A stretch of 38,593 nucleotides of DNA from Salinimicrobium profundisediminis (GCF_026241755.1 NZ_JAPJDA010000033.1:1-38593); one strand, 5' to 3'; counted from the first letter of the stretch, positions 16,904 through 25,795 are shown. Translations and numbers: made by a program. The notes: generated by a model from the sequence alone, not told the origin.

Positions 16904-18391
16904 ATGGCACTTTACCAGCAGCAGGAATTAAAGATCTACAACTCAATATCGGGAGAAAAAGAAGTTTTTAAACCTATCAATGAAGGTACCGTGGGCATGT
17001 ATGTTTGCGGCCCTACGGTTTACAGCAATGTGCATCTTGGCAATTGCCGCACATTTATCTCCTTTGATCTTGTTTTTAGATACCTAAAACACCTGGGCTA
17101 CAAAGTGCGGTATGTACGAAATATTACCGATGCCGGGCATTTAGAAAATGACGCCGACTCAGGGGAAGACAGGATCGCTAAAAAAGCACGCCTTGAGCAA
17201 ATTGAGCCTATGGAAGTTGTGCAGCGATACACTGTAGATTTTCACAATATTCTGCAGAAGTTCAACAACCTCCCACCAAGCATTGAGCCTACCGCAACCG
17301 GCCATATTGTTGAGCAGATAGAGATTATCAAGGAGATCCTTGAAAAAGGCTATGCATACGAAGCTAACGGTTCTGTTTACTTTGATGTCATCAAATTCAA
17401 CGAATCTCATGACTATGGCAAATTAAGCGGAAGAAAGCTGGAAGACATGATCCCCAATACCCGGGAGCTGGCTGCACAAAGCGATAAAAGGAATCCGCAG
17501 GATTTTGCGCTCTGGAAAAAAGCCGAACCTCAACACATCATGCGCTGGCCTTCGCCATGGAGCGATGGTTTCCCAGGCTGGCACCTGGAATGTACCGTGA
17601 TGAGCTCAAAATATCTGGGAGAGGAGTTTGACATTCACGGCGGCGGAATGGATCTGAAATTTCCGCATCATGAATGTGAGATTGCACAGGGAGAAGCCGC
17701 TACAGGAAAGACCCCGGTAAATTACTGGATGCATGCCAATATGCTTACCCTTAACGGGAAGAAAATGGCTAAAAGCACAGGTAATAACATCCTTCCCAAT
17801 GAGATCTTTACAGGAGACAATCCCAATCTCGAAAAAGGATTTGCACCTACAGTAGCACGGTTCTTTATGTTGCAGGCAAACTACCGCAGCATACTCGATT
17901 TCTCAAACGAAGCTCTTGTGGCCAGTGAAAAAGGTTTTCAGCGATTGATGGATGCCTATCATGCACTTGATCATCTGGAAACCGCAGCAACTTCCGACTT
18001 TGATGTAGCTGAATGGAGACAGAAGTGTTATGATGCTATGAATGACGATTTTAATAGTCCCATTCTCATTGCGCAACTTTTTGAAGCTGTAAAGCAGATC
18101 AACATCATTAAAGACGGAAAAGCTAAGATTACAGCTGAAGACCTCGAGGTGCTAAAAAAGACAATATCCGACTTCATTTTTGACGTTCTCGGACTTGTAG
18201 ATACTGCTGAAGCTGCCGATAATGACTTCGGAAATAAACTTTCAGGCACAGTAGAACTGCTCATTAAATTAAGAGCAGAGGCCAGAGCTAACAAAGATTT
18301 TGCTACCAGCGATAAGATAAGGGATGAACTCCTGGAGATTGGGATTCAGCTGAAGGATGGCAAAGACGGCACCAGCTTTACCATAGAATAA
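16904..18391 (+). CDS. cysS: Cysteinyl-tRNA synthetase
   Basis: CysS charges tRNA-Cys. The 495-residue protein has the class I signatures HLGN (the HIGH motif, in [17 protein letters not shown]) and KMAKS (in [11 protein letters not shown]). It also has the zinc-binding residues expected of CysRS: Cys in [10 protein letters not shown], Cys in WHLECTVMS, and His/Glu in [10 protein letters not shown]. The [15 protein letters not shown] block is diagnostic. The ATG lies 15 nt after the folE stop, and yidD starts 11 nt after its own stop. Confidence 0.97.
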   Translation: MALYQQQELKIYNSISGEKEVFKPINEGTVGMYVCGPTVYSNVHLGNCRTFISFDLVFRYLKHLGYKVRYVRNITDAGHLENDADSGEDRIAKKARLEQIEPMEVVQRYTVDFHNILQKFNNLPPSIEPTATGHIVEQIEIIKEILEKGYAYEANGSVYFDVIKFNESHDYGKLSGRKLEDMIPNTRELAAQSDKRNPQDFALWKKAEPQHIMRWPSPWSDGFPGWHLECTVMSSKYLGEEFDIHGGGMDLKFPHHECEIAQGEAATGKTPVNYWMHANMLTLNGKKMAKSTGNNILPNEIFTGDNPNLEKGFAPTVARFFMLQANYRSILDFSNEALVASEKGFQRLMDAYHALDHLETAATSDFDVAEWRQKCYDAMNDDFNSPILIAQLFEAVKQINIIKDGKAKITAEDLEVLKKTISDFIFDVLGLVDTAEAADNDFGNKLSGTVELLIKLRAEARANKDFATSDKIRDELLEIGIQLKDGKDGTSFTIE

Positions 18392-18402
18392 CAAAAATTC
18401 TT

Positions 18403-18645
18403 GTGAGAAAGTGGCTTACATATCCGCTTATAGGTTTGGTGAGGACCTACCAAAGATTCATCTCGCCACTCACGCCTGCAAGCTGTCGCTACACGCCTAC
18501 CTGTTCCCAGTATACTGTTGAAGCCCTGCAACAGCACGGTGCTCTAAAAGGAAGCTGGCTCTCCATAAAACGAATTGCCAGTTGCAATCCGTGGGGAGGA
18601 CAGGGATATGATCCTGTTCCAAAGAAACTTCAGGAGGAAAAATAA
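18403..18645 (+). CDS. yidD: YidD membrane protein insertion efficiency factor
   Basis: YidD is a small peripheral membrane protein that assists YidC-dependent insertion. The 80-residue protein has the conserved cysteines and motifs [19 protein letters not shown] and [17 protein letters not shown], and the N-terminal amphipathic helix [20 protein letters not shown]. The start is a GTG at 18403, 11 nt after cysS; it gives the normal N-terminus MRKWLTYPL. lgt follows after 52 nt with its own -7-like element in between. Confidence 0.93.
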   Translation: MRKWLTYPLIGLVRTYQRFISPLTPASCRYTPTCSQYTVEALQQHGALKGSWLSIKRIASCNPWGGQGYDPVPKKLQEEK

Positions 18646-18666
18646 TCAGGAAAGGCGCCAAATATG

Positions 18667-18674
18667 TATCTTTA
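18667..18674 (+). promoter_or_regulatory. Probable lgt promoter (TATCTTTA)
   Basis: One base off TAnnTTTG. The surrounding AAATATGTATCTTT (18660-18673) is identical over 14 nt to the folE promoter region (16151-16164). The predicted leader is about 17 nt. Confidence 0.5.
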
Positions 18675-18697
18675 CCTTCCAACAATAAAACAATTTC

Positions 18698-19522
18698 ATG
18701 CTTTTCAATAAAATCTACTGGAATCCTTCCGAAGGAATTGATCTGGGATTTTTCGTCATTCACTACTACAGTTTAATGTTCGTTGTTGCCTTCACCATAG
18801 GCTGGTACCTTATGAAGAGCATTTACGAAAGAGAAGGAATTGCTATTGAAAAACTGGATTCACTTTTTATTTACACCGTACTTGCCACTCTTATTGGCGC
18901 CAGGCTGGGACATGTTATTTTCTATGACTGGGACTATTTTCAAAACCACCTTCTTGAAATATTTCTACCCGTAAGATTTGAACCTGAGTTTGAATTCACC
19001 GGTTTTAGAGGGCTTGCAAGTCACGGGGCGGCAATAGGTATCATCACCGCCATGTACCTGTACTGCCGCAATATATTGCATAAGCCGGTTCTTTGGATCC
19101 TTGACAGGATTGTTATTCCTGTAGCTTGTGGAGGTATTTTTGTACGGATTGGTAACTTCATGAATTCTGAAATTATAGGAAAACCTACAAACAGCGATTT
19201 TGGAGTGGTTTTCACAAAACTGGGTGAGGATTTTGCAAGGCATCCAGCCCAGCTTTACGAAGCAGCCTGCTACCTTGTGGTGTTTCTCATACTTTGGTTC
19301 ACTTACTGGAAAACCCTTAAAAGGGAAAAACTGGGTTATATTTTTGGACTTTTCTTAGTACTGCTATGGTCTGTCCGATTCTTTGTAGAATTCGTGAAAG
19401 AACCGCAAGTAGGCGAAAGGGTGAACTGGGTATTGAATACAGGTCAATGGCTGAGCGTTCCGTTTATCATTGCCGGTTTCTACTTCATGTACAGACCCTC
19501 GACTAAAAGTCGCGTAAAATGA
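18698..19522 (+). CDS. lgt: Prolipoprotein diacylglyceryl transferase
   Basis: Lgt transfers diacylglycerol from phosphatidylglycerol to the lipobox cysteine of prelipoproteins at the inner membrane. The 274-residue protein has about seven hydrophobic segments. Family motifs are present: HYYSLMFVVAF near the N-terminus, ARLGHVIFYDW, RGLASHGAAIGI (the HGG-type catalytic region, here HGA), and GNFMNSEIIGKPT with RHPAQLYEA. Its stop overlaps by 4 nt the start of a DUF192 lipoprotein, itself a predicted Lgt substrate. Several predicted lipoproteins in this window (13431, 19519, 29598, 31747, 36483) depend on this step. Confidence 0.95.
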   Translation: MLFNKIYWNPSEGIDLGFFVIHYYSLMFVVAFTIGWYLMKSIYEREGIAIEKLDSLFIYTVLATLIGARLGHVIFYDWDYFQNHLLEIFLPVRFEPEFEFTGFRGLASHGAAIGIITAMYLYCRNILHKPVLWILDRIVIPVACGGIFVRIGNFMNSEIIGKPTNSDFGVVFTKLGEDFARHPAQLYEAACYLVVFLILWFTYWKTLKREKLGYIFGLFLVLLWSVRFFVEFVKEPQVGERVNWVLNTGQWLSVPFIIAGFYFMYRPSTKSRVK

Positions 19523-20010
19523 TAAGGAAAAGCACTTTTTTCAGCATTTTTCTTGCTACAAGCGTGTTGCTGAGCTGCAAGGACAACAAAGAACCCGTAC
19601 AGCAGGATATCGCCGAACCTATTACTTTTACGAAAGAGGCTGAAGCTTACCTCACAAAAGAAACAGGTGACACCATCCAGCACTTGCAATTGGAAATCGC
19701 CGATGACGATTACCAGCGGGAAACCGGTCTCATGTACCGCACCTCTATGGAAGACGACCAGGGAATGATCTTTATCTTTGAAGATGAAGCCCCACGTGGA
19801 TTTTATATGAAAAACACGAATATTCCGCTCGATCTTATCTTTCTCGATGCAAATAATAAAGTGGTAAGCATTCAGAAGAATGCCCAACCAAAAAGCCTGA
19901 AGACAATCCCTTCAGAAAAGCCGGCCCAATACGTCCTAGAAGTCAACGCAGGGCTTTCAGACCAATGGAACCTGGCTGTAGGCGACAGTCTTATCTTAAA
20001 CAGAGATTAA
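19519..20010 (+). CDS. DUF192 family lipoprotein
   Basis: A 163-residue protein with a lipoprotein signal (FFSIFLATSVLLSC) and then a DUF192 domain from about residue 50: QLEIADDDYQRETGLMYRT, GMIFIFEDEAPRGFYMKNT, IPLDLIFLDANNKVV and an ALEVNAG-like end (YVLEVNAGLSDQ). The domain is a small beta barrel; its function is not defined. The ATG overlaps the lgt stop (ATGA), so translation is probably coupled. A long perfect hairpin that includes a copy of the window's palindromic repeat begins 7 nt after the stop and probably terminates the operon. Confidence 0.9.
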   Translation: MIRKSTFFSIFLATSVLLSCKDNKEPVQQDIAEPITFTKEAEAYLTKETGDTIQHLQLEIADDDYQRETGLMYRTSMEDDQGMIFIFEDEAPRGFYMKNTNIPLDLIFLDANNKVVSIQKNAQPKSLKTIPSEKPAQYVLEVNAGLSDQWNLAVGDSLILNRD

Positions 20011-20017
20011 CCTCAGA

Positions 20018-20059
20018 AATACTCTTCAAAAATGGCATTTTTGAAGAGTATTTTTTTTT
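20018..20059 (+). terminator. Terminator formed from palindromic repeat copy D
   Basis: AATACTCTTCAAAAATG and its exact complement form 17-bp perfect arms around one G (20018-20034, 20036-20052), followed by a T9 run that overlaps the stem end. It starts 7 nt after the DUF192 gene stop. The core 20027-20043 is the CAAAAATG-G-CATTTTTG repeat. Confidence 0.8.
20027..20043. repeat. Palindromic repeat CAAAAATG-G-CATTTTTG, copy D
   Basis: A perfect copy with G at the centre. The left flank CTCAGAAATACTCTT matches the flanks of copies B and C, linking all three as one longer element. Confidence 0.8.
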
Positions 20060-20168
20060 ACCCTATCCAATCCCCGGCTCAATTTATTTTCCTCCTTTTT
20101 ATCCCCGACTCACCCCAGAGCAAAAAAGAGGACGGAAATCATCTTTATTCCCTGATTTTACCGGTAGT

Positions 20169-20185
20169 CAAAAATGACATTTTTG
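20169..20185. repeat. Palindromic repeat CAAAAATG-A-CATTTTTG, copy E
   Basis: A perfect copy with A at the centre, in non-coding DNA 158 nt past the DUF192 gene stop. Short GGTAGT/GGTAGT direct repeats flank it (20163-20168, 20186-20190 partly). Confidence 0.75.
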
Positions 20186-20222
20186 GGTAGTCCATAGACA
20201 AGAAATTCATCCCTGCTTCACT

Positions 20223-20283
20223 TCACCTTCAGCAACAGAATTAATGCTTTACTCTCACCTTCAGCAACAGAATTATGGCTTTA
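20223..20283. repeat. 32-bp-period tandem duplication
   Basis: Two 29-base copies (20223-20251 and 20255-20283) begin with the same 21 bases, TCACCTTCAGCAACAGAATTA in total, and differ at two positions near the end. Confidence 0.75.
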
Positions 20284-20474
20284 GGAGCGCCTTTTCAGCA
20301 TAAAATAATATCGGTAACACCCTTTAGCTTTTACTTCAGCAGGAGTATTTAATTTATCTGAGAGAAAAAGGCTTTTCAGTGACATCAGCGAAAGCGTGTA
20401 ACTTCTTTGAACCTTCAGAAGAAAAGATATTTTAAAAAGCATGAGAAAAACCTGAACAACTATACCCACCCTCT

Positions 20475-20491
20475 CAAAAATGGCAAAAAAA
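20475..20491. repeat. Half copy of the palindromic repeat (copy I)
   Basis: CTCAAAAATGGCA is intact, but the right arm is replaced by an A run that belongs to the secDF terminator stem. It may be a copy partly overwritten by, or merged with, the terminator. Confidence 0.45.
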
Positions 20492-20519
20492 AGAGCCTTT
20501 CCGAAGAAAGGCTCTTTTT
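20488..20519 (-). terminator. secDF terminator
   Basis: AAAAAGAGCCTTTC and GAAAGGCTCTTTTT form a 14-bp stem with a CGAA loop, 20 nt beyond the secDF stop. The minus strand ends in a T run. Confidence 0.88.
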
Positions 20520-20539
20520 ATATAATATGCTTGTGGCTC

Positions 20540-23536
20540 TTACTCCACCGTTTCTTTTTGTTTAAGCTTTCTTTTCTTAGTCTCCTTATTAAAGGTATCG
20601 TAAGTAATAGGAGTTGCAATAAAGATAGAAGAGTATGTACCCACTATCACACCTACAATAAGAGCAAACATGAATCCTCTAATGCTTTCCCCTCCAAAGA
20701 TGAAGATCGCAAGAAGTACTACAAGTGTAGTTAAAGAGGTGTTTATTGTACGACTAACCGTACTGTTGATCGCTGCATTGATTGCATCTTTCTTGGTCCA
20801 GGAAGGATGTTCATTGAAGAACTCCCTGATCCTGTCAAAGATTACCACGGTATCGTTAAGCGAGTAACCTACCACCGTAAGGATCGCAGCAATAAACGCC
20901 TGGTCGATCTCCATGTTGAAAGGCATGAACTTATAAGTAAGGGAGAATACACCCAATACTATCAGGACATCGTGAATAACTGCAACCACAGCCCCCAAAG
21001 AGAACTGATATTTTCTAAACCTCAAGAGGATGTACAGGAAGATCACTAAAAGAGATCCTAGTACCGCCCAAATAGAGGCCTGCTTAATATCATCTGCTAT
21101 AGAAGGACCTACTTTAATAGACTGCATGATACCAATCTCTCTTTCCCCTTCACCTCCAACGGTAAAGTCTTCATAAGTTGTTCCTTCAGGAAGGTAAGAC
21201 TGCACAGCAGCAAAAAGCTTTTGAGTAATTTCTTCATCTACCTCACTGCCTTCTTCTTCTACCTTATATTTTGTTGTGATCTTGATCTGGTTTGCTGCTC
21301 CAAATGTCTTGGCGCTGGCACTTCCAAATTCGGTCACAAGCTCATCCTCAAGTTCGGTTGGATTTACAGCCTTATCAAATCTTACTGTATAACTTCTTCC
21401 TCCAACAAAATCAACACCCTGGTTCAATCCCTGAGTGAAAAGAGAACCTAAACTCACAAGAAGGAATATTCCTGAAACCACATAGAAGGTTTTTCTCTTT
21501 TGCAGGAACTTAATGCTCAAGCCAGAGAAAAGGTTTTTAGTAACCCCTGTAGAGAATTCAAGACTCTTATTTGGATTCTTGGCATAGTTGTCAATGAACA
21601 ATCTTGTAATAAAGATCGCTGTGAAAAGTGAAGTTGCAATACCTATTAATAAAGTTGTGGCGAAACCTTTGATAGGTCCTGTTCCAAGAACCAATAGGAT
21701 CAATGCCGTAAGACCGGTTGTAATGTTCGCATCAAGAATTGAAGAAAGTGCATTGCTAAAACCATCTCTAATGGCATCTTTTTGAACCTTCCCTTTCGCA
21801 TATTCTTCCCGAATACGTTCAAAGATAAGCACATTCGCATCTACCGACATACCAATGGTAAGCACGATACCGGCAATACCAGGTAATGTAAGTACCGCTC
21901 CAAGGCCTGCAAGTACACCAAAAATGAACAGGATGTTTACTACAAGAGCGATATCGGCGAAGATACCGGCTTTTCCGTAGTAGAAGACCATCCATAACAA
22001 TACCAAAATTAATGCAATAGCGAAAGACATGATACCGCTATCAATAGCTTCCTGCCCAAGTGACGGACCTACGATCTCACTCTGTACAATATCTGCGGAA
22101 GCAGGCAGTTTACCCGCACGCAATACGTTTGCTAAATCCTGCCCTTCAGTAATAGAAAAATCTCCTGTGATCTCACTTCTACCACCTGAAATTGGTCCGG
22201 TTGAAACTCCCGGAGCCGAATATACAACGTTGTCAAGAACGATAGCGATTTGACTTTGGTTCTCAAAAGCGTAACCTGTCATTTCTTCCCAGGTCTTGGC
22301 TCCTTTTCCGTTCATTTGCATAGTTACTGCAACTCTACCTACCTGATCGTAAGCCTGGGTAGCATCGGTAATCACACTTCCCGAAAGTGGCGGCTCATTT
22401 TGCCTGTTTCCTTTCAAGGCATAAAGACCGGCAACTGCATCATCCTCATCGGTGATTCCCCATACAAACTTTGTGTACCGCTGCTCGCCTTCAAGAAGGT
22501 TGCGCACCTGCGGCATATTAAGATACTGTCTTACTTTTGCAGTATCTGCGATATTAAATGTAGCCAGTACCGGCCCTCCTTGGAAACCAGGAGAAGCCAT
22601 TAAGTCAAATAAAGGATTGTTTTGTTCAGCTACCTGTGCAGTATCACTAGCCGATTCTAAAAGAGCATCGATCTCATCCTGCCCGGCCTGTGCAGTATCT
22701 ACATCGGCTTCTGCAGTCTCTGCAGTTTCCTCAACTTCGATTTGCTTAAGCAGGTTATTTGCCTGCACAAAGAAGTTTTGGAATTCATTGCTCTTATAAA
22801 CATGCCAGAACTCTAACTGAGCTGTACTCTGTAAAAGGTCCTGTACACGTTGAATTTCTTTAGCTCCCGGTAATTCAACAAGAATTCTTCCTGAAGATCC
22901 AAGACGCTGAATATTGGGTTGAGTAACCCCGAATTTATCGATACGTTTTCTAAGCACTTCAAACGCCGAAACAATAGACTCATCAATTTTTCTTCTAATT
23001 ATAGGCTTTACTTCCTCATTAGTCATTTCAAAATTGATCTCATCGCTAAGATTTCTATTTGCAAAAATATCGGGAGAAGCAAGGCGTGCATCCGGAATCT
23101 CTTCAAAAGCTTCAAAGAAAAGGTCAAGATAGTTCTCCTGACTTGTTTTTTGAGCTTCGTCTGCTCTTAACAGCGCCTGGTTAAAAGCAGGATCTTTACT
23201 GTTATTGGCTAATTCCCGAAGGATATCTTTAACCGAAATTTGGAGAATTACGTTAATACCTCCTTTTAAGTCAAGCCCTTTGTTAAGCTCTTTTTCCTTA
23301 GCCGAATTGTAGGTGATTCCAAGAAAAACCTCTTCATTCCCAATGGAATCAAGATACCTTTGTTCTGCTCTTTCCCGCGCTGTAATGTAACCATCTACAC
23401 TCTCGGGGACTTCCTGCTGTGCAAATTCTTCGGCATCTCCCTCAATGTTGCCAGCAATAAAGGTGAAAGACAACTGGTAGATACATACCAGGGCAAACAA
23501 AATTGCAAATACCTTGATTATTCCCTTGTTCTGCAT
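20540..23536 (-). CDS. secDF: SecDF fused protein translocase subunit
   Basis: SecD and SecF use proton motive force to help SecYEG export proteins. Here they are one 998-residue polypeptide, as is usual in Bacteroidota. The SecD half has an N-terminal membrane helix, LNKGLDLKGGINVILQI, the periplasmic P1 region with a Glu/Ala/Asp-rich insert (about 260-300), SEITGDFSITEGQDLANVLRAG, and five more helices with AGIVLTIGMSVDANVLIFERIREE. The SecF half starts near residue 680 and has GVDFVGGRSYTVRF, TVVGYSLNDTVVIFDRIRE and a C-terminal helix set. A consensus promoter lies just upstream, and its own terminator follows. Confidence 0.97.
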   Translation of the reverse strand: MQNKGIIKVFAILFALVCIYQLSFTFIAGNIEGDAEEFAQQEVPESVDGYITARERAEQRYLDSIGNEEVFLGITYNSAKEKELNKGLDLKGGINVILQISVKDILRELANNSKDPAFNQALLRADEAQKTSQENYLDLFFEAFEEIPDARLASPDIFANRNLSDEINFEMTNEEVKPIIRRKIDESIVSAFEVLRKRIDKFGVTQPNIQRLGSSGRILVELPGAKEIQRVQDLLQSTAQLEFWHVYKSNEFQNFFVQANNLLKQIEVEETAETAEADVDTAQAGQDEIDALLESASDTAQVAEQNNPLFDLMASPGFQGGPVLATFNIADTAKVRQYLNMPQVRNLLEGEQRYTKFVWGITDEDDAVAGLYALKGNRQNEPPLSGSVITDATQAYDQVGRVAVTMQMNGKGAKTWEEMTGYAFENQSQIAIVLDNVVYSAPGVSTGPISGGRSEITGDFSITEGQDLANVLRAGKLPASADIVQSEIVGPSLGQEAIDSGIMSFAIALILVLLWMVFYYGKAGIFADIALVVNILFIFGVLAGLGAVLTLPGIAGIVLTIGMSVDANVLIFERIREEYAKGKVQKDAIRDGFSNALSSILDANITTGLTALILLVLGTGPIKGFATTLLIGIATSLFTAIFITRLFIDNYAKNPNKSLEFSTGVTKNLFSGLSIKFLQKRKTFYVVSGIFLLVSLGSLFTQGLNQGVDFVGGRSYTVRFDKAVNPTELEDELVTEFGSASAKTFGAANQIKITTKYKVEEEGSEVDEEITQKLFAAVQSYLPEGTTYEDFTVGGEGEREIGIMQSIKVGPSIADDIKQASIWAVLGSLLVIFLYILLRFRKYQFSLGAVVAVIHDVLIVLGVFSLTYKFMPFNMEIDQAFIAAILTVVGYSLNDTVVIFDRIREFFNEHPSWTKKDAINAAINSTVSRTINTSLTTLVVLLAIFIFGGESIRGFMFALIVGVIVGTYSSIFIATPITYDTFNKETKKRKLKQKETVE

Positions 23537-23571
23537 TATTCTTTAATTTATGTTCATTTTTTAAAAACGGA

Positions 23572-23602
23572 CAAATATAGGTTTTCAAGATAGAAATCCC
23601 AA
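23572..23602 (-). promoter_or_regulatory. secDF promoter
   Basis: On the minus strand TTG (23600-23602), a 20-nt spacer and TATATTTG (23572-23579) give a perfect Bacteroidota promoter, with a leader of about 30 nt to the secDF ATG. Confidence 0.75.
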
Positions 23603-23635
23603 TTATATTTTTTGAAAAAATTAACTTTTAAAACC

Positions 23636-23743
23636 AAAAAAAGAAGCTTCCCAAGAGCACCTTACAATGGGAGGTTTCATCACGCCAATTCACTGTTGCG
23701 ATGAAAGTTCCCCTCAAAAATGGCACTTTTGAGAAGCTTCTTT
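23636..23743 (-). terminator. Multi-hairpin element downstream of mdh, probable terminator
   Basis: The 11-bp outer arms AAAGAAGCTTC (23640-23650) and its complement (23733-23743) enclose an imperfect long hairpin (23669-23712) and palindromic repeat copy F (23713-23733). On the minus strand the outer stem ends in a T7 tract. It starts 22 nt after the mdh stop. Confidence 0.6.
23715..23731. repeat. Palindromic repeat copy F (one mismatch)
   Basis: CAAAAATG-G-CACTTTTG: the right arm has C for T at one position. With flanking CT and AG it extends to a longer imperfect palindrome at 23713-23733. Confidence 0.65.
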
Positions 23744-23764
23744 AAAAAATTTATTTGATCCTGA

Positions 23765-24694
23765 TTATTTCACCTCAAGAAGATCGTTGGTTTTTGAAAC
23801 CCCTGAAGCACTTTCTTTAAGTTTAGCTTTTTCTGCCTCGTCAAGTTCTACTTCAACAATTTTCTCGATCCCATCTTTACCAAGAATCACAGGTACTCCA
23901 ATACAAAGATCGTTAAGCCCATATTCCCCTTCTAAAAGGGCAGAACAAGGGAACATTTTCTTCTGGTCACAGGCAATTGCCTGTACAAGTGAAGAAACAG
24001 CAGCTCCTGGTGCATACCAGGCACTGGTGCCAAGCATTTTAGTAAGAGTTGCTCCTCCTACCTTAGTATCTTCAGAAATCTGGTTGATGCGATCTTCAGA
24101 AAGGAATTCTGACACAGGTACAGAGTTACGGGTGGCAAGTCTTGTTAAAGGCACCATTCCGGTATCACTGTGACCTCCAATTACCATCCCGTCAACATCT
24201 GACGAAGGGCAGTCAAGAGCTTCACTAATTCTGTATTTGAAACGGGCGCTATCTAAAGCTCCACCCATTCCTATAATTTTGTTCTTCGGAAGTTTAGTGG
24301 TTTTGTGCACCAGGTAAGTCATGGTATCCATAGGATTACTCACCACGATCAAAGTCACATTAGGAGAATGCTCTAAAAGGCTTTCAGATACCGATTTTAC
24401 GATATCGGCATTGATCCCAATCAATTCTTCGCGGGTCATCCCAGGTTTACGTGGCACTCCACTGGTAATTACAGCAATGTCTGAATTTGCTGTTTTAGAA
24501 TAGTCATTTGTACTTCCGGTAATTTTAGTATCGAATCCAAGAAGGGAAGCAGTTTGCATGAGATCCATGGCCTTACCTTCGGCATAATCTTCTTTAATAT
24601 CAATTAGAACTACTTCGGAAGCAAAATTTTTAATGGCGATATATTCCGCGCAGCTGGCTCCAACAGCTCCGGCACCTACTATAGTAACTTTCAT
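23765..24694 (-). CDS. mdh: Malate dehydrogenase (LDH-like type)
   Basis: The enzyme oxidises malate to oxaloacetate with NAD in the TCA cycle. The 309-residue protein has the Rossmann motif GAGAVGASCAEY (7-18) and the acidic residue VLIDIKEDYAEGKAMD that selects NAD. It also has GVPRKPGMTREEL (mobile loop with substrate-binding arginines), VVSNPMDTMTYL and the catalytic His in GGHSDTG. The sequence resembles the lactate-dehydrogenase-like malate dehydrogenases rather than the E. coli type. A TACTTTAG element at 24722-24729 is a likely promoter, and the structured element at 23636-23743 a likely end. Confidence 0.95.
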   Translation of the reverse strand: MKVTIVGAGAVGASCAEYIAIKNFASEVVLIDIKEDYAEGKAMDLMQTASLLGFDTKITGSTNDYSKTANSDIAVITSGVPRKPGMTREELIGINADIVKSVSESLLEHSPNVTLIVVSNPMDTMTYLVHKTTKLPKNKIIGMGGALDSARFKYRISEALDCPSSDVDGMVIGGHSDTGMVPLTRLATRNSVPVSEFLSEDRINQISEDTKVGGATLTKMLGTSAWYAPGAAVSSLVQAIACDQKKMFPCSALLEGEYGLNDLCIGVPVILGKDGIEKIVEVELDEAEKAKLKESASGVSKTNDLLEVK

Positions 24695-24721
24695 TGTGAG
24701 TTAGTTTGATTAATAGTCCTG

Positions 24722-24729
24722 CTAAAGTA
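24722..24729 (-). promoter_or_regulatory. Possible mdh promoter (TACTTTAG)
   Basis: One base off TAnnTTTG on the minus strand, with a leader of about 25 nt before the mdh ATG. A TTTG exists 23 nt further up, slightly too far for the usual spacing. Confidence 0.4.
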
Positions 24730-24777
24730 CGAATTTCACAGGATTTTTCCCTCAAAAAAAGCCGTAAAAAGCTGTGA

Positions 24778-25773
24778 TTATATACCTACCGAAAGACCTA
24801 AATTAGCATTGAAAAATTCTCCTGCCGTCATCATTGCACTCAGTCTAAACCGGCTAAAATAAAGATTCAAACCAAGATCACCTTTAAACTGGGTTTGCCC
24901 TCCTTCTATCCCTCCAAGTTCCTGGTTTACACGAGGCAACGCAATGCCGTCTCCTCCCATTTCATAATCAAAATTGGAATTCATCACTCCTGCTGCAGCA
25001 AAAACTTCTAAATTATTCCATCTTTTGGAACCTATAACTTCAGCCAAAAAAAGATTAGCATCTACAACAATATGGTTCATCGTTAAGAAATTCTGAACCG
25101 AAATGGGATCAAATTCATAATCTACATTTAACTTGCTGTAAGAAGCCCCTACAGCTAGCTGAAAACCTTCGGCATATGTATTTCTGAAATACTGACTAAG
25201 ACTATGCTTTGCACCTATACCGTAAGTACTGGCAGAAACACCATCAATGGTAACTTCAGGCATTGCACGTACGGTAATTTCTGTACCTGCAGACACTCCT
25301 ACAGATGCCTGTAAAAAAGCATGAGGCACATAATCTCTGTTGATCCCATCAATTCCTTTGAACCGAACCGCTTCAGTAAGCACTCCACCTGTAAGCGGGT
25401 TTTCAAAAGTGACATCTCCAACAAAATATTCTGATGTACTACCTCCAAAAGCTGTAGGAAAAGTAGCTGAAGTGATCCCTTCCATTTCAAGCAATTCAAG
25501 ATCGCTATTACTAAGGTTGAACGATTTTTTATCATTGGGCACAAAAAGGGCATTTCCATGCACCGACACTCTAAAATCCCATTTTTCAAGGGCAGCAGCC
25601 GAACTAAACCACCCGGCCCCGGCCTGGTAGGAAGCTCCATCGGCAGCAGGTTGTGCAAAATTTTGGGCCAGCACAAGCATATCGTTAATAAACAGCTGAG
25701 AATTATCTTCAGTTTGAGCAACTAAGGCAGATGGCAGAAGAAAAAGGAGAAAGAGATAGGAAAGTTTTTTCAC
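24778..25773 (-). CDS. DUF6588-like exported protein
   Basis: The predicted mature start is a GTG at 25773, giving a signal peptide VKKLSYLFLLFLLPSALVAQ and a protein of 331 residues. A longer frame runs back through the gyrB terminator and into gyrB, which cannot be right. After the signal the protein reads like an outer-membrane beta-rich protein: repeated amphipathic strands, FYSRFRLSAMMTAGEF-type endings and a C-terminus GLSVGI. I assign it to the DUF6588 family from general resemblance; the function is unknown. It sits between gyrB and mdh, with its own weak promoter at 25796-25803. Confidence 0.72.
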   Translation of the reverse strand: MKKLSYLFLLFLLPSALVAQTEDNSQLFINDMLVLAQNFAQPAADGASYQAGAGWFSSAAALEKWDFRVSVHGNALFVPNDKKSFNLSNSDLELLEMEGITSATFPTAFGGSTSEYFVGDVTFENPLTGGVLTEAVRFKGIDGINRDYVPHAFLQASVGVSAGTEITVRAMPEVTIDGVSASTYGIGAKHSLSQYFRNTYAEGFQLAVGASYSKLNVDYEFDPISVQNFLTMNHIVVDANLFLAEVIGSKRWNNLEVFAAAGVMNSNFDYEMGGDGIALPRVNQELGGIEGGQTQFKGDLGLNLYFSRFRLSAMMTAGEFFNANLGLSVGI

Positions 25774-25795
25774 AATATTGGATTTTGTAATCAGG

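Larger units (their letters stand above)
20060..20472. other. Gene-free, repeat-containing stretch before the secDF terminator
   Basis: The region holds copy E of the palindromic repeat and a 32-bp-period tandem duplication (20223-20283). A 62-codon minus-strand reading frame at 20281-20469 (ending CYRYYFMLKRRS) has no recognisable domain and is not called. No RNA gene was recognised. Confidence 0.5.

Noticed and set aside
20281-20469. 62-codon minus-strand reading frame in the gap before secDF
   Set aside because: It has no recognisable domain, no promoter and lies after the secDF terminator in repeat-rich DNA. It may be a remnant, but nothing supports expression.
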